Shown: positions 9,679 to 17,519 of the stretch, one piece after another
How the letters are laid out: each line of letters starts with the position of its first letter
Numbering within the stretch: position 1 is the first letter of the stretch
NCBI GenBank assembly: GCA_020630675.1
Contig: JAHDIR010000008.1
Span: 17,214 to 81,213 of the forward strand
DNA length: 64,000 bases
Direction of reading: 5' to 3'
Origin: Bdellovibrionales bacterium
GTDB taxonomy: Bacteria > Bdellovibrionota > Bdellovibrionia > Bdellovibrionales > UBA1609
Made by a program: the position numbers and the translations under genes
The notes under the pieces: model-generated
The model's database searches: none
Told to the model about the DNA's origin: nothing
Seen by the model: only the letters and a program-made list of their open reading frames with translations

Positions 9679-10737
9679 ATGATAACGGAAAGTAACTTCT
9701 CTCCCAAAGCTTTGTTTCAATACACCCCCGGACAAAGCTTTGGCACAGCTCACCTACCTTTTGTTTTATCTTGTGACATCAAACATGACCAAACTGCAGC
9801 CAACAAGGTCACCATTAGTGACTTAAAACCCTTAAGCCTTTCTCCTTTTTGCTCTGCACTTCATTACGGACAGTCCATTTTTGAAGGTCTAAAAGCTTAT
9901 CGACAAAACTCTGAGCAAACAGGAATTTTTCGACCAGAGCTTCATGCCGAAAGGTTTGAAAAATCGGCAGATAGAATGTCTATGCCTAAGATAAATCCAG
10001 ATTTTTTTATGAACTGCCTTATAGATTATGTGAAGGCTTGTAAAAAATTTATTCCTAACCACGAAGGAGTTTCCCTTTACCTTCGACCTTTACTCTTTGC
10101 TAATGACCCCGTTATAAAGCTTAGGAGTAGCCAAAATTATAAGTTTATGATTATGAGCACTATTGTTGAGCAATATTTTAAACCGAACCAACCCGGTGGG
10201 AAAGTTCTTGTTAACAAAAATCTTGTGCGAGCCTTCCCTGGAGGAACCGGAGAGGCTAAAACATCGGCCAACTACGCAGTTAGTTTACAGGGGCTAGAGT
10301 ACGCTATTCAGAACAACTTTGATCAAGTTCTTTATGTTGATGCTAGCACCAAAACTAAGATTGAAGAGCTTGGAGGAATGAACTTTTTTATGGTGAAAGA
10401 CAATTCTGTCATTACCCCTAAACTAGACGGACAAATTTTAAGAGGAGTCACTCGACGTTCTGTCATAGAAATATGCGAAAGCCTTAACATAAGAGTTTAT
10501 GAAAAAGATATATTACTTACAAAACTAACAGATGGATCAACAAAAGAAGTTTTTGCTTGTGGCACAGCGGCTTCAATAGCTAATTTATCTCAAATTGGAG
10601 TACAAGAAAGTCATGAACAAGAAATCACAAGATTTGACTTTCCTAAAAAAGAACTCAGCACACAATTACGAAAATTACTGGTAGACACCCATTTTGGAAA
10701 AACTGATTTTTCTAAAAAATGGCTACATATTGTTTAG
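9679..10737 (+). CDS. ilvE: Branched-chain amino acid aminotransferase
   Basis: Class IV PLP aminotransferase of 352 residues, the length of the BCAT group II enzymes. It transfers amino groups between leucine, isoleucine or valine and 2-oxoglutarate in the cytosol. FEGLKAYR at residues 68-75 and the PLP-binding Lys194 in GGTGEAKTSANY are present, as is the EELGGMNFF loop, the counterpart of EVGTMNLF. It ends 4 nt before the convergent egtD stop. Branched-chain keto acids made here are the usual route to isobutyryl-CoA, the IcmF substrate, but the connecting dehydrogenase is not in the window. Confidence 0.95.
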   Translation: MITESNFSPKALFQYTPGQSFGTAHLPFVLSCDIKHDQTAANKVTISDLKPLSLSPFCSALHYGQSIFEGLKAYRQNSEQTGIFRPELHAERFEKSADRMSMPKINPDFFMNCLIDYVKACKKFIPNHEGVSLYLRPLLFANDPVIKLRSSQNYKFMIMSTIVEQYFKPNQPGGKVLVNKNLVRAFPGGTGEAKTSANYAVSLQGLEYAIQNNFDQVLYVDASTKTKIEELGGMNFFMVKDNSVITPKLDGQILRGVTRRSVIEICESLNIRVYEKDILLTKLTDGSTKEVFACGTAASIANLSQIGVQESHEQEITRFDFPKKELSTQLRKLLVDTHFGKTDFSKKWLHIV

Positions 10738-10741
10738 TGAT

Positions 10742-11743
10742 TTACGTACCGCTTTCTTTGGTCACTCTCCAAAGAGAGTCGACAAAATAGTTATTTCTAT
10801 CTGTAAAGTGATTTACAACATTAAAGCCCGCTTGCTTTGACAACAGCTCTACATCTGTTTTTAAAAACTTGAAAGAATATTCAAGATGGATGGGCTCATA
10901 GGCTTGAAAATGAAAAGACCTTTGCAGTTCTTTAATATAAACTTCTTGGTCTTCGTTTGATAACAAGTAACTTTCCATGGCGCCAAGCTTAGGATTATAA
11001 GTTCCAAAGTGTTGAAACTTATTAATATCAAATTGCCCGCCCAATTCATTATTAATTCGTCGCAACAGGTTTAAGTTAAATTCTTTGGTGTGCCCAGCTG
11101 AATCGTTGTAGGCTGACAAAAACTTACTCACATCTTTTTTTAGATCAAAACCAATTAATGTAAAATCACCAGAATTTAAAGCCTTCCATAAACGCCGTAA
11201 AAAGCCTTGGTTTTGAGCTAAATTAAAGTTACCAATATTTGAACCCAAAAATAAAACTAACTGTCTATTTTTTGACTGACTGCGAGCATAGCGAAGACCT
11301 GCAAAATACTCAGCTACAATCCCATGAACACTTAATTGGCTATTTGGCTCAATATTTTTTTCAAGAAGAAGCATTGCTTTCTCAGATATATCAATAGGGT
11401 AAAAATTAACTTTGTAGTCATTCTTAAGAAAACCATCAATTAACAACTTAGTTTTATGACCATCACCGGCTCCAAGTTCAATAATATCAATTTCACTTTC
11501 ACCAATAAATTCAGGTAAGCTATTTTTAATTTCGTCTAAAATTTCAAACTCAGTGCGTGTAGGATAGTAATCGGTATGCTGGGTGATTTTTTGAAATAAC
11601 TCACTGCCAATATCGTCATAAAAATATTTAGCCGGTATATTTTTAGGTTTTGAACAAAGACCTGTTAAAACATCAATAGCAAATTGGTCAATATGAGCCA
11701 GACTTTGATCAACAGTTTCATGGGTTAGGGTTGTTATTTTCAT
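10742..11743 (-). CDS. egtD: L-histidine N-alpha-methyltransferase (EgtD)
   Basis: SAM-dependent methyltransferase that trimethylates histidine to hercynine, the first step of ergothioneine synthesis. The KYFYDDIGSELFQKI and YYPTRTEFEIL segments near the N-terminus are hallmark EgtD sequences, followed by the SAM loop ELGAGDGHKT. I place the start at the ATG at 11743, which overlaps the egtB stop as ATGA with GGAT 6 nt upstream; this gives 333 residues, close to the usual length of about 320. A longer reading frame extends 13 codons upstream into egtB but is not needed. Co-translated with egtB. Confidence 0.94.
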   Translation of the reverse strand: MKITTLTHETVDQSLAHIDQFAIDVLTGLCSKPKNIPAKYFYDDIGSELFQKITQHTDYYPTRTEFEILDEIKNSLPEFIGESEIDIIELGAGDGHKTKLLIDGFLKNDYKVNFYPIDISEKAMLLLEKNIEPNSQLSVHGIVAEYFAGLRYARSQSKNRQLVLFLGSNIGNFNLAQNQGFLRRLWKALNSGDFTLIGFDLKKDVSKFLSAYNDSAGHTKEFNLNLLRRINNELGGQFDINKFQHFGTYNPKLGAMESYLLSNEDQEVYIKELQRSFHFQAYEPIHLEYSFKFLKTDVELLSKQAGFNVVNHFTDRNNYFVDSLWRVTKESGT

Positions 11744-13020
11744 ATTATATCCTTTACCAAACGTAACCCCGAAAACATCCAACGCTGCTCTGGCTTATAA
11801 AAATTTCTGTAACTACTTCTATGATGATTATGAGGAGTTGCAACACAACCACCCTTTAAAACAAATTGATTGCACATGAATTTACCATTGTACTCATTCA
11901 AAGCGCCAACATAAGGCTTATACCTTGGGTAAGGTACATACTGACTTTGCGTCCACCACCATAACTGCCCTTGGCTTTGCCATGCATCTGTGGCATGAAA
12001 ATAGGTTTGCTCATCATTTTGATCAAACTTTGATTGCATTAAATAAATTTCTGACTCTTGCTCGGTCGGAAGGCGACAACCTTTCCATCGAGCAAAAGCA
12101 TCGGCTTCAAAAAAACTTAAATGACAAACAGGCCAATGATTCACCAATGGAGTTAACCCATACAAAGTTTGCTCCTGCCAACCTTGAGCGGTTTCTTGCC
12201 AATACAAAGGAGCTTTAATACTTTGTTGATTTAACCAGTCCCACCCTTCACTCTTCCAAAGCTTTGGCTGATGGTAGCCTCCTTGATCAATAAACCCTAA
12301 GTATTCCTCATTGGTTACATACGACTCGCTAATTTCATAAGGATAAACGTAAACTTTATGTTGAGGATTTTCATTGTCAAAAGAAAAATTGTCACCACTA
12401 AAACCAATATCATAAAGGCCTTCTTGAAAACTCTTCCATGGACCATGTATTTGATTATCATTTGCATTGAATTCATCAGATAAGTGAGAACTATAAGAAG
12501 AGGCTGTTGGCTGAAAAGCCAAAATATACTTAATATCCATTAACAATAACTCTTGGTGTTGCATCTCATGTTGCAAGCCTAGTTCCACTAACCTTAAAAA
12601 CTCATTTTTGTTTTTAGGTCGAGACTGTAAAAGACATTTTTGCATATGACTATCTATAAAACTTCTATACTCAATAATTTGGTCAACGGTTGGCCGAGAT
12701 AAAAAACCTCGTTCACCTTGCTGCCAATGTGGCCCCAAAGATTTATAATAAGAATTAAAAATATGAGTAAAGTTACTTGAAAACTCTGTATAACAAGATA
12801 AATAAGGCTTGAGAATCATTTGCTCAAAAAACCAAGTTGTATGAGCTAAGTGCCATTTAGGTGGGCTTACAAAAGGCGCCGGCTGAACCACAAAATCTTC
12901 CGTGGCCAAGGGCTGACAAAGAGCCAAAGACTGATCTCTCACTTTTTTATACTTAGCCAACAAAGACTCAGAGAAAAGACGTGTAGGCTTTAAGGCATTA
13001 TTTTGGAAATCTGGGTTCAT
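11740..13020 (-). CDS. egtB: Ergothioneine biosynthesis sulfoxide synthase (EgtB)
   Basis: Non-heme iron enzyme joining hercynine to a thiol (cysteine or gamma-Glu-Cys) with oxygen. It has an N-terminal DinB-like domain with the three-histidine iron site (His60 of HLAHTTWFFE, His151 and His155 of QHEMQHQE, numbered from the ATG at 13020) and a C-terminal formylglycine-generating-enzyme-like domain, ending in the typical LKGGCVATPHNHHRSSYRNF. An in-frame TTG at 13029 is an alternative start, better spaced from AAAGG. The gene overlaps egtD by ATGA. No egtA, egtC or egtE gene is nearby, which suggests that cysteine is the thiol donor, but those genes may be elsewhere. Confidence 0.93.
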   Translation of the reverse strand: MNPDFQNNALKPTRLFSESLLAKYKKVRDQSLALCQPLATEDFVVQPAPFVSPPKWHLAHTTWFFEQMILKPYLSCYTEFSSNFTHIFNSYYKSLGPHWQQGERGFLSRPTVDQIIEYRSFIDSHMQKCLLQSRPKNKNEFLRLVELGLQHEMQHQELLLMDIKYILAFQPTASSYSSHLSDEFNANDNQIHGPWKSFQEGLYDIGFSGDNFSFDNENPQHKVYVYPYEISESYVTNEEYLGFIDQGGYHQPKLWKSEGWDWLNQQSIKAPLYWQETAQGWQEQTLYGLTPLVNHWPVCHLSFFEADAFARWKGCRLPTEQESEIYLMQSKFDQNDEQTYFHATDAWQSQGQLWWWTQSQYVPYPRYKPYVGALNEYNGKFMCNQFVLKGGCVATPHNHHRSSYRNFYKPEQRWMFSGLRLVKDII

Positions 13021-13235
13021 ACTGAGCAACAGACCTTTGGGATAAATTCAATTAATATTGCTATTTACCATAGATGACGCCTGCCAATAACTCAAGCTTT
13101 AACCCAAGTTTCAGGCCCAAGAATGCTAGGAGCTTTTTTCTTTGTGATGCTGCAAGATAGCACAAACTTATCGTGACCCTCTTACATGAATCCTATAAGT
13201 AAGTTGAAGCTATACATTTAAAATTGGGGGATTTT

Positions 13236-14039
13236 ATGAAGCTTTTCTTTTCTATTCTTATTCTATTGAGTTCTATTTATTGCTGGGGAGCTTCTGCCTA
13301 TCGCCCTCCTCATATTGATTATAAAAATTTTGAACCAAGCTACACAATGTCTCCTCATCAAGAACCGCCTGGGGCCGCCAAACCGTCGCAAAGTGCCTGG
13401 GAAGCTAAAAAAAAATACAATGACCTTGAGTTCAAGTCTGTGCCTTCCTGGTCTGACAAAGATGAAGTTACGTTAGGCTTTGAATACATTCGAGACCTTA
13501 GGTTTATAAAACAAAATGATAAAATGAGAAGGTCAAGCTGGATGTATCCAGATGATGGTTGTTGGATTCGAGCCGATCTTGCCAGTAAAAATTTAGTCGA
13601 TGAAGGACTTGAAACCAGTAAAATTTATATTTTTGGAAACCTGAGGGTGGAAACTCCCTATAGTTTTTCTGGAGAGGTGACCTGGTGGTACCATGTCGCT
13701 CCTGTGGTCAAATTAAACTCAGAAATTTATGTCTTTGACCCTGCCATTGAAAGTTCAAAGCCCCTTCTTTTAAAAGAATGGATTTTGAAGCAAACCAATA
13801 ATTTGTATAGTGTTGAGCTTAGTCTTTGCCACGCCAACACCTACAACCCTCATGACACTTGCAATAACCCGACTTTTACGACCAGCCGAGAAACAGCGGA
13901 AAGAAACCAACTGCGCTATTTAACAGAAGAAAGATATCGACTAGAAAGTCTTGGGTTAGATTGGGAGAACTTATTAGGCGATCACCCGCCTTGGCTAGAA
14001 ACAATTCCTCCGGCTCTCAACAAAGAAATTTCTAACTAA
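13236..14039 (+). CDS. Secreted protein-glutaminase-like enzyme
   Basis: Exported protein of 267 residues, start ATG at 13236 five nt after a GGGGGA site (an in-frame TTG at 13224 overlaps that site). The signal peptide runs to about residue 20. The core carries a Cys-His-Asp arrangement like bacterial protein-glutamine glutaminases: Cys109 in YPDDGCWIRA, His153 in WWYHVAPVV and Asp168 in YVFDPAI. Those enzymes deamidate glutamine side chains of proteins. Two further Cys (LCHANTYNPHDTC) could form a disulfide. A proline-rich linker follows the signal. The triad match is by eye; a cysteine peptidase of the same fold remains possible. Confidence 0.7.
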   Translation: MKLFFSILILLSSIYCWGASAYRPPHIDYKNFEPSYTMSPHQEPPGAAKPSQSAWEAKKKYNDLEFKSVPSWSDKDEVTLGFEYIRDLRFIKQNDKMRRSSWMYPDDGCWIRADLASKNLVDEGLETSKIYIFGNLRVETPYSFSGEVTWWYHVAPVVKLNSEIYVFDPAIESSKPLLLKEWILKQTNNLYSVELSLCHANTYNPHDTCNNPTFTTSRETAERNQLRYLTEERYRLESLGLDWENLLGDHPPWLETIPPALNKEISN

Positions 14040-14187
14040 TAAGTCTTTCATCTAAAAGTGAATTAAATTTAAACATTATCAGTGGCTTCTTGATAAGGTC
14101 GCTGATTAAAAAATATTCACTTAATAAAAAATATATCGAACTTCGTACTCACCACAAACAACAAAAACCTGAAAGGCTGTACTTACC

Positions 14188-14228
14188 AACACCAGAAGGG
14201 CTTACAGAGGCTCCTGGTGTTTTATTAT
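14188..14228 (+). terminator. Hairpin with T-rich tail in the 14040-14375 gap
   Basis: An 8-bp perfect stem (AACACCAG 14188-14195 / CTGGTGTT 14214-14221) is followed by TTATTATT. It sits about 150 nt after the glutaminase-like gene. The rest of the 336-nt gap 14040-14375 holds no ORF I can support, only the 18-nt motif at 14316 and the ribosome site of the next gene. Confidence 0.5.
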
Positions 14229-14315
14229 TCTCAATTCAATGCGTATAACTTTTTATAACCTGACCTAATACTTGACCATTATTTCTACTTTCCGCCAAAT
14301 TAGGGCCTTTAAAGA

Positions 14316-14333
14316 GGTCACATATTTTGCAAT
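14316..14333. repeat. 18-nt motif shared with 8549-8566
   Basis: GGTCACATATTTTGCAAT differs by one base from the copy at 8549-8566. Here it lies about 43 nt upstream of a lipoprotein start. The TATTTT core could include a -10 element. Confidence 0.35.
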
Positions 14334-14375
14334 TTCCTATTGCGTAAAACTTTTTTCAATCGCAGGAGGCGTATT

Positions 14376-14933
14376 ATGAAATTCATGAACTTAATTTATT
14401 TAATTTTAGCCAGTTCACTATTTGTCGGTTGTGGCGAAGCAGAGTTCAGCACCATTGGTGCTTTATCAAGCCTCTCTACTAATGATGAGGCCACACCAGG
14501 ACAGGTTAACCAAGTGATTGAACAAATTAATAGAGAGCTTGGAGAAAACAGAACCGCTCCCCTGCCAGAAGAAATTTCTGAAATCATTACCCCTGAAGAA
14601 ATTTCTGAAGCACCTACTCCCGAAGAAAAGAAAGTAAAAAAAGAACTTAGTAAACCATTTGTTTGTAAGAAAAAACTTATCAAAACTGAGGACAAGCAAG
14701 AAGAAAAAAGTTTAGGAGGCCCTTTTGTAAGAGTCGGAGACGGAAGTTTTTTACAAGACAGCTCTGGTAGTTTTGTCAAATCAGGCTACCATAACACATA
14801 TATGATTTGTAAGATAAACAAAGAAGGACGTCAAAAAACGGTTTGCTTAACAAAAAAAGAACTCAAAAAGTATCAATCAAAAATTGACAAAGGTATTGCC
14901 GACGGTTACCTAGGACCTTGCAAAGATATATAA
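14376..14933 (+). CDS. Small predicted lipoprotein, function unknown
   Basis: Lipoprotein of 185 residues starting at the ATG at 14376, six nt after a perfect AGGAGG. The signal peptide ends in the lipobox FVGC (Cys19). Residues of about 60-90 form an acidic, proline-rich repeat (EEISEIITPEEISEAPTPEE), then a basic stretch; the C-terminal half has four Cys (FVCKKK, MICKI, TVCLTK, GPCKDI), which could make two disulfides. No family recognised. It lies 19 nt upstream of the next gene and may be co-transcribed with it. Confidence 0.7.
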   Translation: MKFMNLIYLILASSLFVGCGEAEFSTIGALSSLSTNDEATPGQVNQVIEQINRELGENRTAPLPEEISEIITPEEISEAPTPEEKKVKKELSKPFVCKKKLIKTEDKQEEKSLGGPFVRVGDGSFLQDSSGSFVKSGYHNTYMICKINKEGRQKTVCLTKKELKKYQSKIDKGIADGYLGPCKDI

Positions 14934-14952
14934 GTATTCAAGAGAGGGGTTA

Positions 14953-15702
14953 TTGAAAAACAAAAAAGTCGTCTTGATGGGAGTTGGTCATCTGGCAAAA
15001 CAACTCATCCCTCTTTTACAGAACTATGAGGTTATAGGCTTATCAAGAAGCTTCAGCCAAAGAGACATCAAACAAGTTGATTATACTTCTGGGTCTTCTT
15101 TCCCAAAAGAAGTGCCTGAAGACCCTCTGGCTGTCATTTGGAATTTCCCGCCTCACCCTGAGTACGTTAGTAGCTTACAAAAGGCTGATTTGTTTTTTAC
15201 AAAAAAAACTCCCTATTTAATTGTTAGCTCAACATCTATTTACAGCTCGGGCCTCGTTCAGGAGTCTAGCCCCATGAACTCCAAAAGCCGAATGTACGAA
15301 GTTGAAAAGTACTTAGCTTCAAGTTGTCGTCCCAAAAAAATCACCAGGCCTGCTGGTTTATTTGACTCTGAAAGGCATCCTGGCCTTTTTTTTAAAAATG
15401 CAACTGTTATTGAAAATAGCCAAAACCCTGTCAATATGACTCACACAAAAGACTTAGCTCGCTTTCTTGTTCATTTATTAAACAAACCGTTTGATAAAGA
15501 ACAAGACGTATACAATGTTTTGTCATCCACTCACCCTACTAAAAAAGAATTTTACTCTTTAGCAATGAGTTTAAAAAATAATTTGACCCCCGTCATGAAC
15601 CCAGGACAAGCGCCTGCAAAAAAGGTTTGTAACCAAAAAAGTTTAGATACAGGCTTTGAGTATATTTACGATGATTTACTTGCTGCTTTAAAGAAAATTT
15701 AG
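14953..15702 (+). CDS. NAD(P)-binding Rossmann protein, atypical SDR / YeeZ-like
   Basis: Cytosolic 249-residue protein with an N-terminal dinucleotide fold (KVVLMGVGHLAKQLIPLL, residues 5-22), followed by a strand SSTSIYSSG that resembles the catalytic Ser of extended SDRs. A canonical YxxxK is not clear; MYEVEKYLA at about residues 116-124 (YEVEK) may serve. The overall layout is like the YeeZ / NAD-dependent epimerase group. Start is TTG with GAGAGGGG just upstream; the next ATG (14977) would cut into the first Rossmann strand. Its last 4 nt overlap the convergent gene. Substrate unknown. Confidence 0.72.
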   Translation: MKNKKVVLMGVGHLAKQLIPLLQNYEVIGLSRSFSQRDIKQVDYTSGSSFPKEVPEDPLAVIWNFPPHPEYVSSLQKADLFFTKKTPYLIVSSTSIYSSGLVQESSPMNSKSRMYEVEKYLASSCRPKKITRPAGLFDSERHPGLFFKNATVIENSQNPVNMTHTKDLARFLVHLLNKPFDKEQDVYNVLSSTHPTKKEFYSLAMSLKNNLTPVMNPGQAPAKKVCNQKSLDTGFEYIYDDLLAALKKI

Positions 15703-16154
15703 AGTTTTTTACTCACCCTCATTGTTAGGCCTTCTTCAAACACAATATGACTTTTAATGGCCGAAAGCTTATCGACTTTCCAAATATCATAGTCTTGTTC
15801 AGGACCTGACTCTTTTTTACTAAGAGTGGCATAACCCTCAACTTGCATGCGATCTTTTCCTTTTGAGTTTTCCTCAAACGTATAAGTGAACTGAGCTTTT
15901 AGTTTTTGTTCAGAAATATCTGCAATGGAAAAATGAGTGAAGTTTAGGTTTTTAGCTAAAGGTACTTTTTGCCGTACATTACCAACAATCACCATTTTTA
16001 TATAGTCTTCCACTTGCGAATGAATAGACTTACCTTGAAGCGGATAAGGAGGTTGCGTCGCTGCAGGCTCATACTGTGATAATTTCAAATCAGCATCAAT
16101 CCAGTACCAAGACAGCCCACCAATCAATATAAAAATAGTTAATATTCGAATCAC
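15699..16154 (-). CDS. Single-pass membrane-anchored protein, function unknown
   Basis: Protein of 151 residues, beginning at a GTG at 16154 that follows GGGGAGG by five nt; an upstream in-frame ATG at 16175 would put the ribosome site inside the coding sequence. One N-terminal hydrophobic segment (ILTIFILIGGLSWYWI) is followed by a soluble domain with regular strand-like stretches (LKAQFTYTFEEN, MQVEGYATLSKK, IWKVDKLSAI), which should face the periplasm. No family recognised. It overlaps the convergent NAD(P)-binding gene by 4 nt. Confidence 0.68.
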   Translation of the reverse strand: MIRILTIFILIGGLSWYWIDADLKLSQYEPAATQPPYPLQGKSIHSQVEDYIKMVIVGNVRQKVPLAKNLNFTHFSIADISEQKLKAQFTYTFEENSKGKDRMQVEGYATLSKKESGPEQDYDIWKVDKLSAIKSHIVFEEGLTMRVSKKL

Positions 16155-16420
16155 AAGGTCCTCCCCGACATACATCTTGATTCTTTATTAACCTAAAAAA
16201 CAGGCATGAAAGCAAATTATTTATTTGAACTGAAAAAATCATCACAATTATAGTGTGAAATAAACACAAAATTAAGATTCATGCCTCATCATAGATGCCC
16301 TCGACAAGCCGATCAATAAATAGAGGTAAGACCTTAGTTTTGTTAAAAAAACTCGACTTTCTAAGTTTTTTTGACATCACCTACAAAGTTTATGACCCGA
16401 CTGTCCGAGAAGAAATTACT

Positions 16421-17470
16421 ATGGACAAAAAATTTGTAATATCAATAGCAGCTGTTGTTCTTGTGGGAGGCATTTTTGTTCTCATGAGCTTTTCTCCTTC
16501 CCCGTCCAAAAAGGACCGAACTAAGTCTGAACGCCCTACTTGGAAGCCCTTTGGTGGACAAAAATCTCCGCCTCCCCCGCCTCCACCGGCTTCTCAGCTC
16601 AATAAAAAACCAAGAGACCCCAACTACCAAGCTTTTCAAATCAACCATAAGCCTGACTCTGAAGTTGTCATTCAAAAAGGAGAAGTTATAAAACTAAACC
16701 TCGACGTTACGCCTGGTAGTGAGCCTTATGATGTCAGCTGGATGAAAGAAACCGAAACAGGGCAATACAATAAAGTTTTTGATGGGTCCACTTTCAGTGT
16801 TGTTTATGAGGACCGAGCCACTATTAAATATGAAATACATGTAAAAGATACTTCAGGCCGACGCGAAGTGATTTACTTTGATGTAAAGAATAATGGCGGA
16901 AAAATCACCAAAAGAAAAGAAAGAGTTGTCCCTCCCCCACCCAAGCCACCAGCAGTGAACGCCCTTAAAGACGTTCCCGCCCCGCCCCCTCCATCTATGG
17001 ACAGCGAAACCAAGCAAGATGAAATAAACACAAACGAAACTAAGCCCAAAAGCTTAATAGCTTCTCAAGATTTAGGCTCAACAACCGTAGATATAAAAAG
17101 TAAACAGACAGAACAAGCTGAAGTCGTCACTGACAAAGAGGTCATAGAAAAACCTGAAGAAAAAGCACCTCAAAAAATAGCTTCAGCAGAGACTGTGCAA
17201 ATTACCGCCACAAAAAACACTCAAATCATTCAAAAGAAAGGTACGCCAGTAAAGATGAGCTACACAGTAAGTGGCTTAAAAAATTATCAAATTTTTTGGT
17301 TTCATAAGCCTCCTGGAAGAAAAAAAGGAAGCCTCATTAAAAAGAAAAAAACGCTGAACTTTTCACTAAAAAAACTGAACAAGTATCATGCTGGTGAATT
17401 TTATATTCAAGTGAAAGATAAAAAAGGAAAATTTCACAAAAGTGAAAGTTACGTTATTAAAGTAAAATAA
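16421..17470 (+). CDS. Membrane-anchored proline-rich protein with two Ig-like domains
   Basis: Protein of 349 residues from the ATG at 16421, which places a transmembrane anchor directly at the N-terminus (KFVISIAAVVLVGGIFVLM). A reading frame from 16295 would add 42 residues but has no ribosome site. After the anchor come a proline run (SPPPPPPPASQ), a first Ig-like domain (about residues 80-155, with VSWMKE and a YEIHVKD strand), a second proline-rich acidic linker (VVPPPPKPPAV), and a second Ig-like domain (about 270-349, IFWFHK, AGEFYIQVKD). Proline linkers suggest reach across the periplasm. Binding partner unknown. Confidence 0.68.
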   Translation: MDKKFVISIAAVVLVGGIFVLMSFSPSPSKKDRTKSERPTWKPFGGQKSPPPPPPPASQLNKKPRDPNYQAFQINHKPDSEVVIQKGEVIKLNLDVTPGSEPYDVSWMKETETGQYNKVFDGSTFSVVYEDRATIKYEIHVKDTSGRREVIYFDVKNNGGKITKRKERVVPPPPKPPAVNALKDVPAPPPPSMDSETKQDEINTNETKPKSLIASQDLGSTTVDIKSKQTEQAEVVTDKEVIEKPEEKAPQKIASAETVQITATKNTQIIQKKGTPVKMSYTVSGLKNYQIFWFHKPPGRKKGSLIKKKKTLNFSLKKLNKYHAGEFYIQVKDKKGKFHKSESYVIKVK

Positions 17471-17519
17471 GACTTTGATAAGCGCTAGCTAAGGGGCCGT
17501 TTCTTGCCCCGAATAACTA

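Noticed and set aside
11925..12218. 97-residue plus-strand frame inside egtB
   Set aside because: Antisense to a well-supported conserved gene, with no ribosome site or recognisable domain.
16295..16420. Extra 42 N-terminal residues for the Ig-like protein
   Set aside because: No ribosome site at 16295, and the extension would place the membrane anchor internally; the ATG at 16421 starts directly before it.
17493..17510. GGGGC/GCCCC hairpin between the Ig-like gene and fadJ
   Set aside because: Only five base pairs, and no T tract on either strand, so it is not a convincing terminator.
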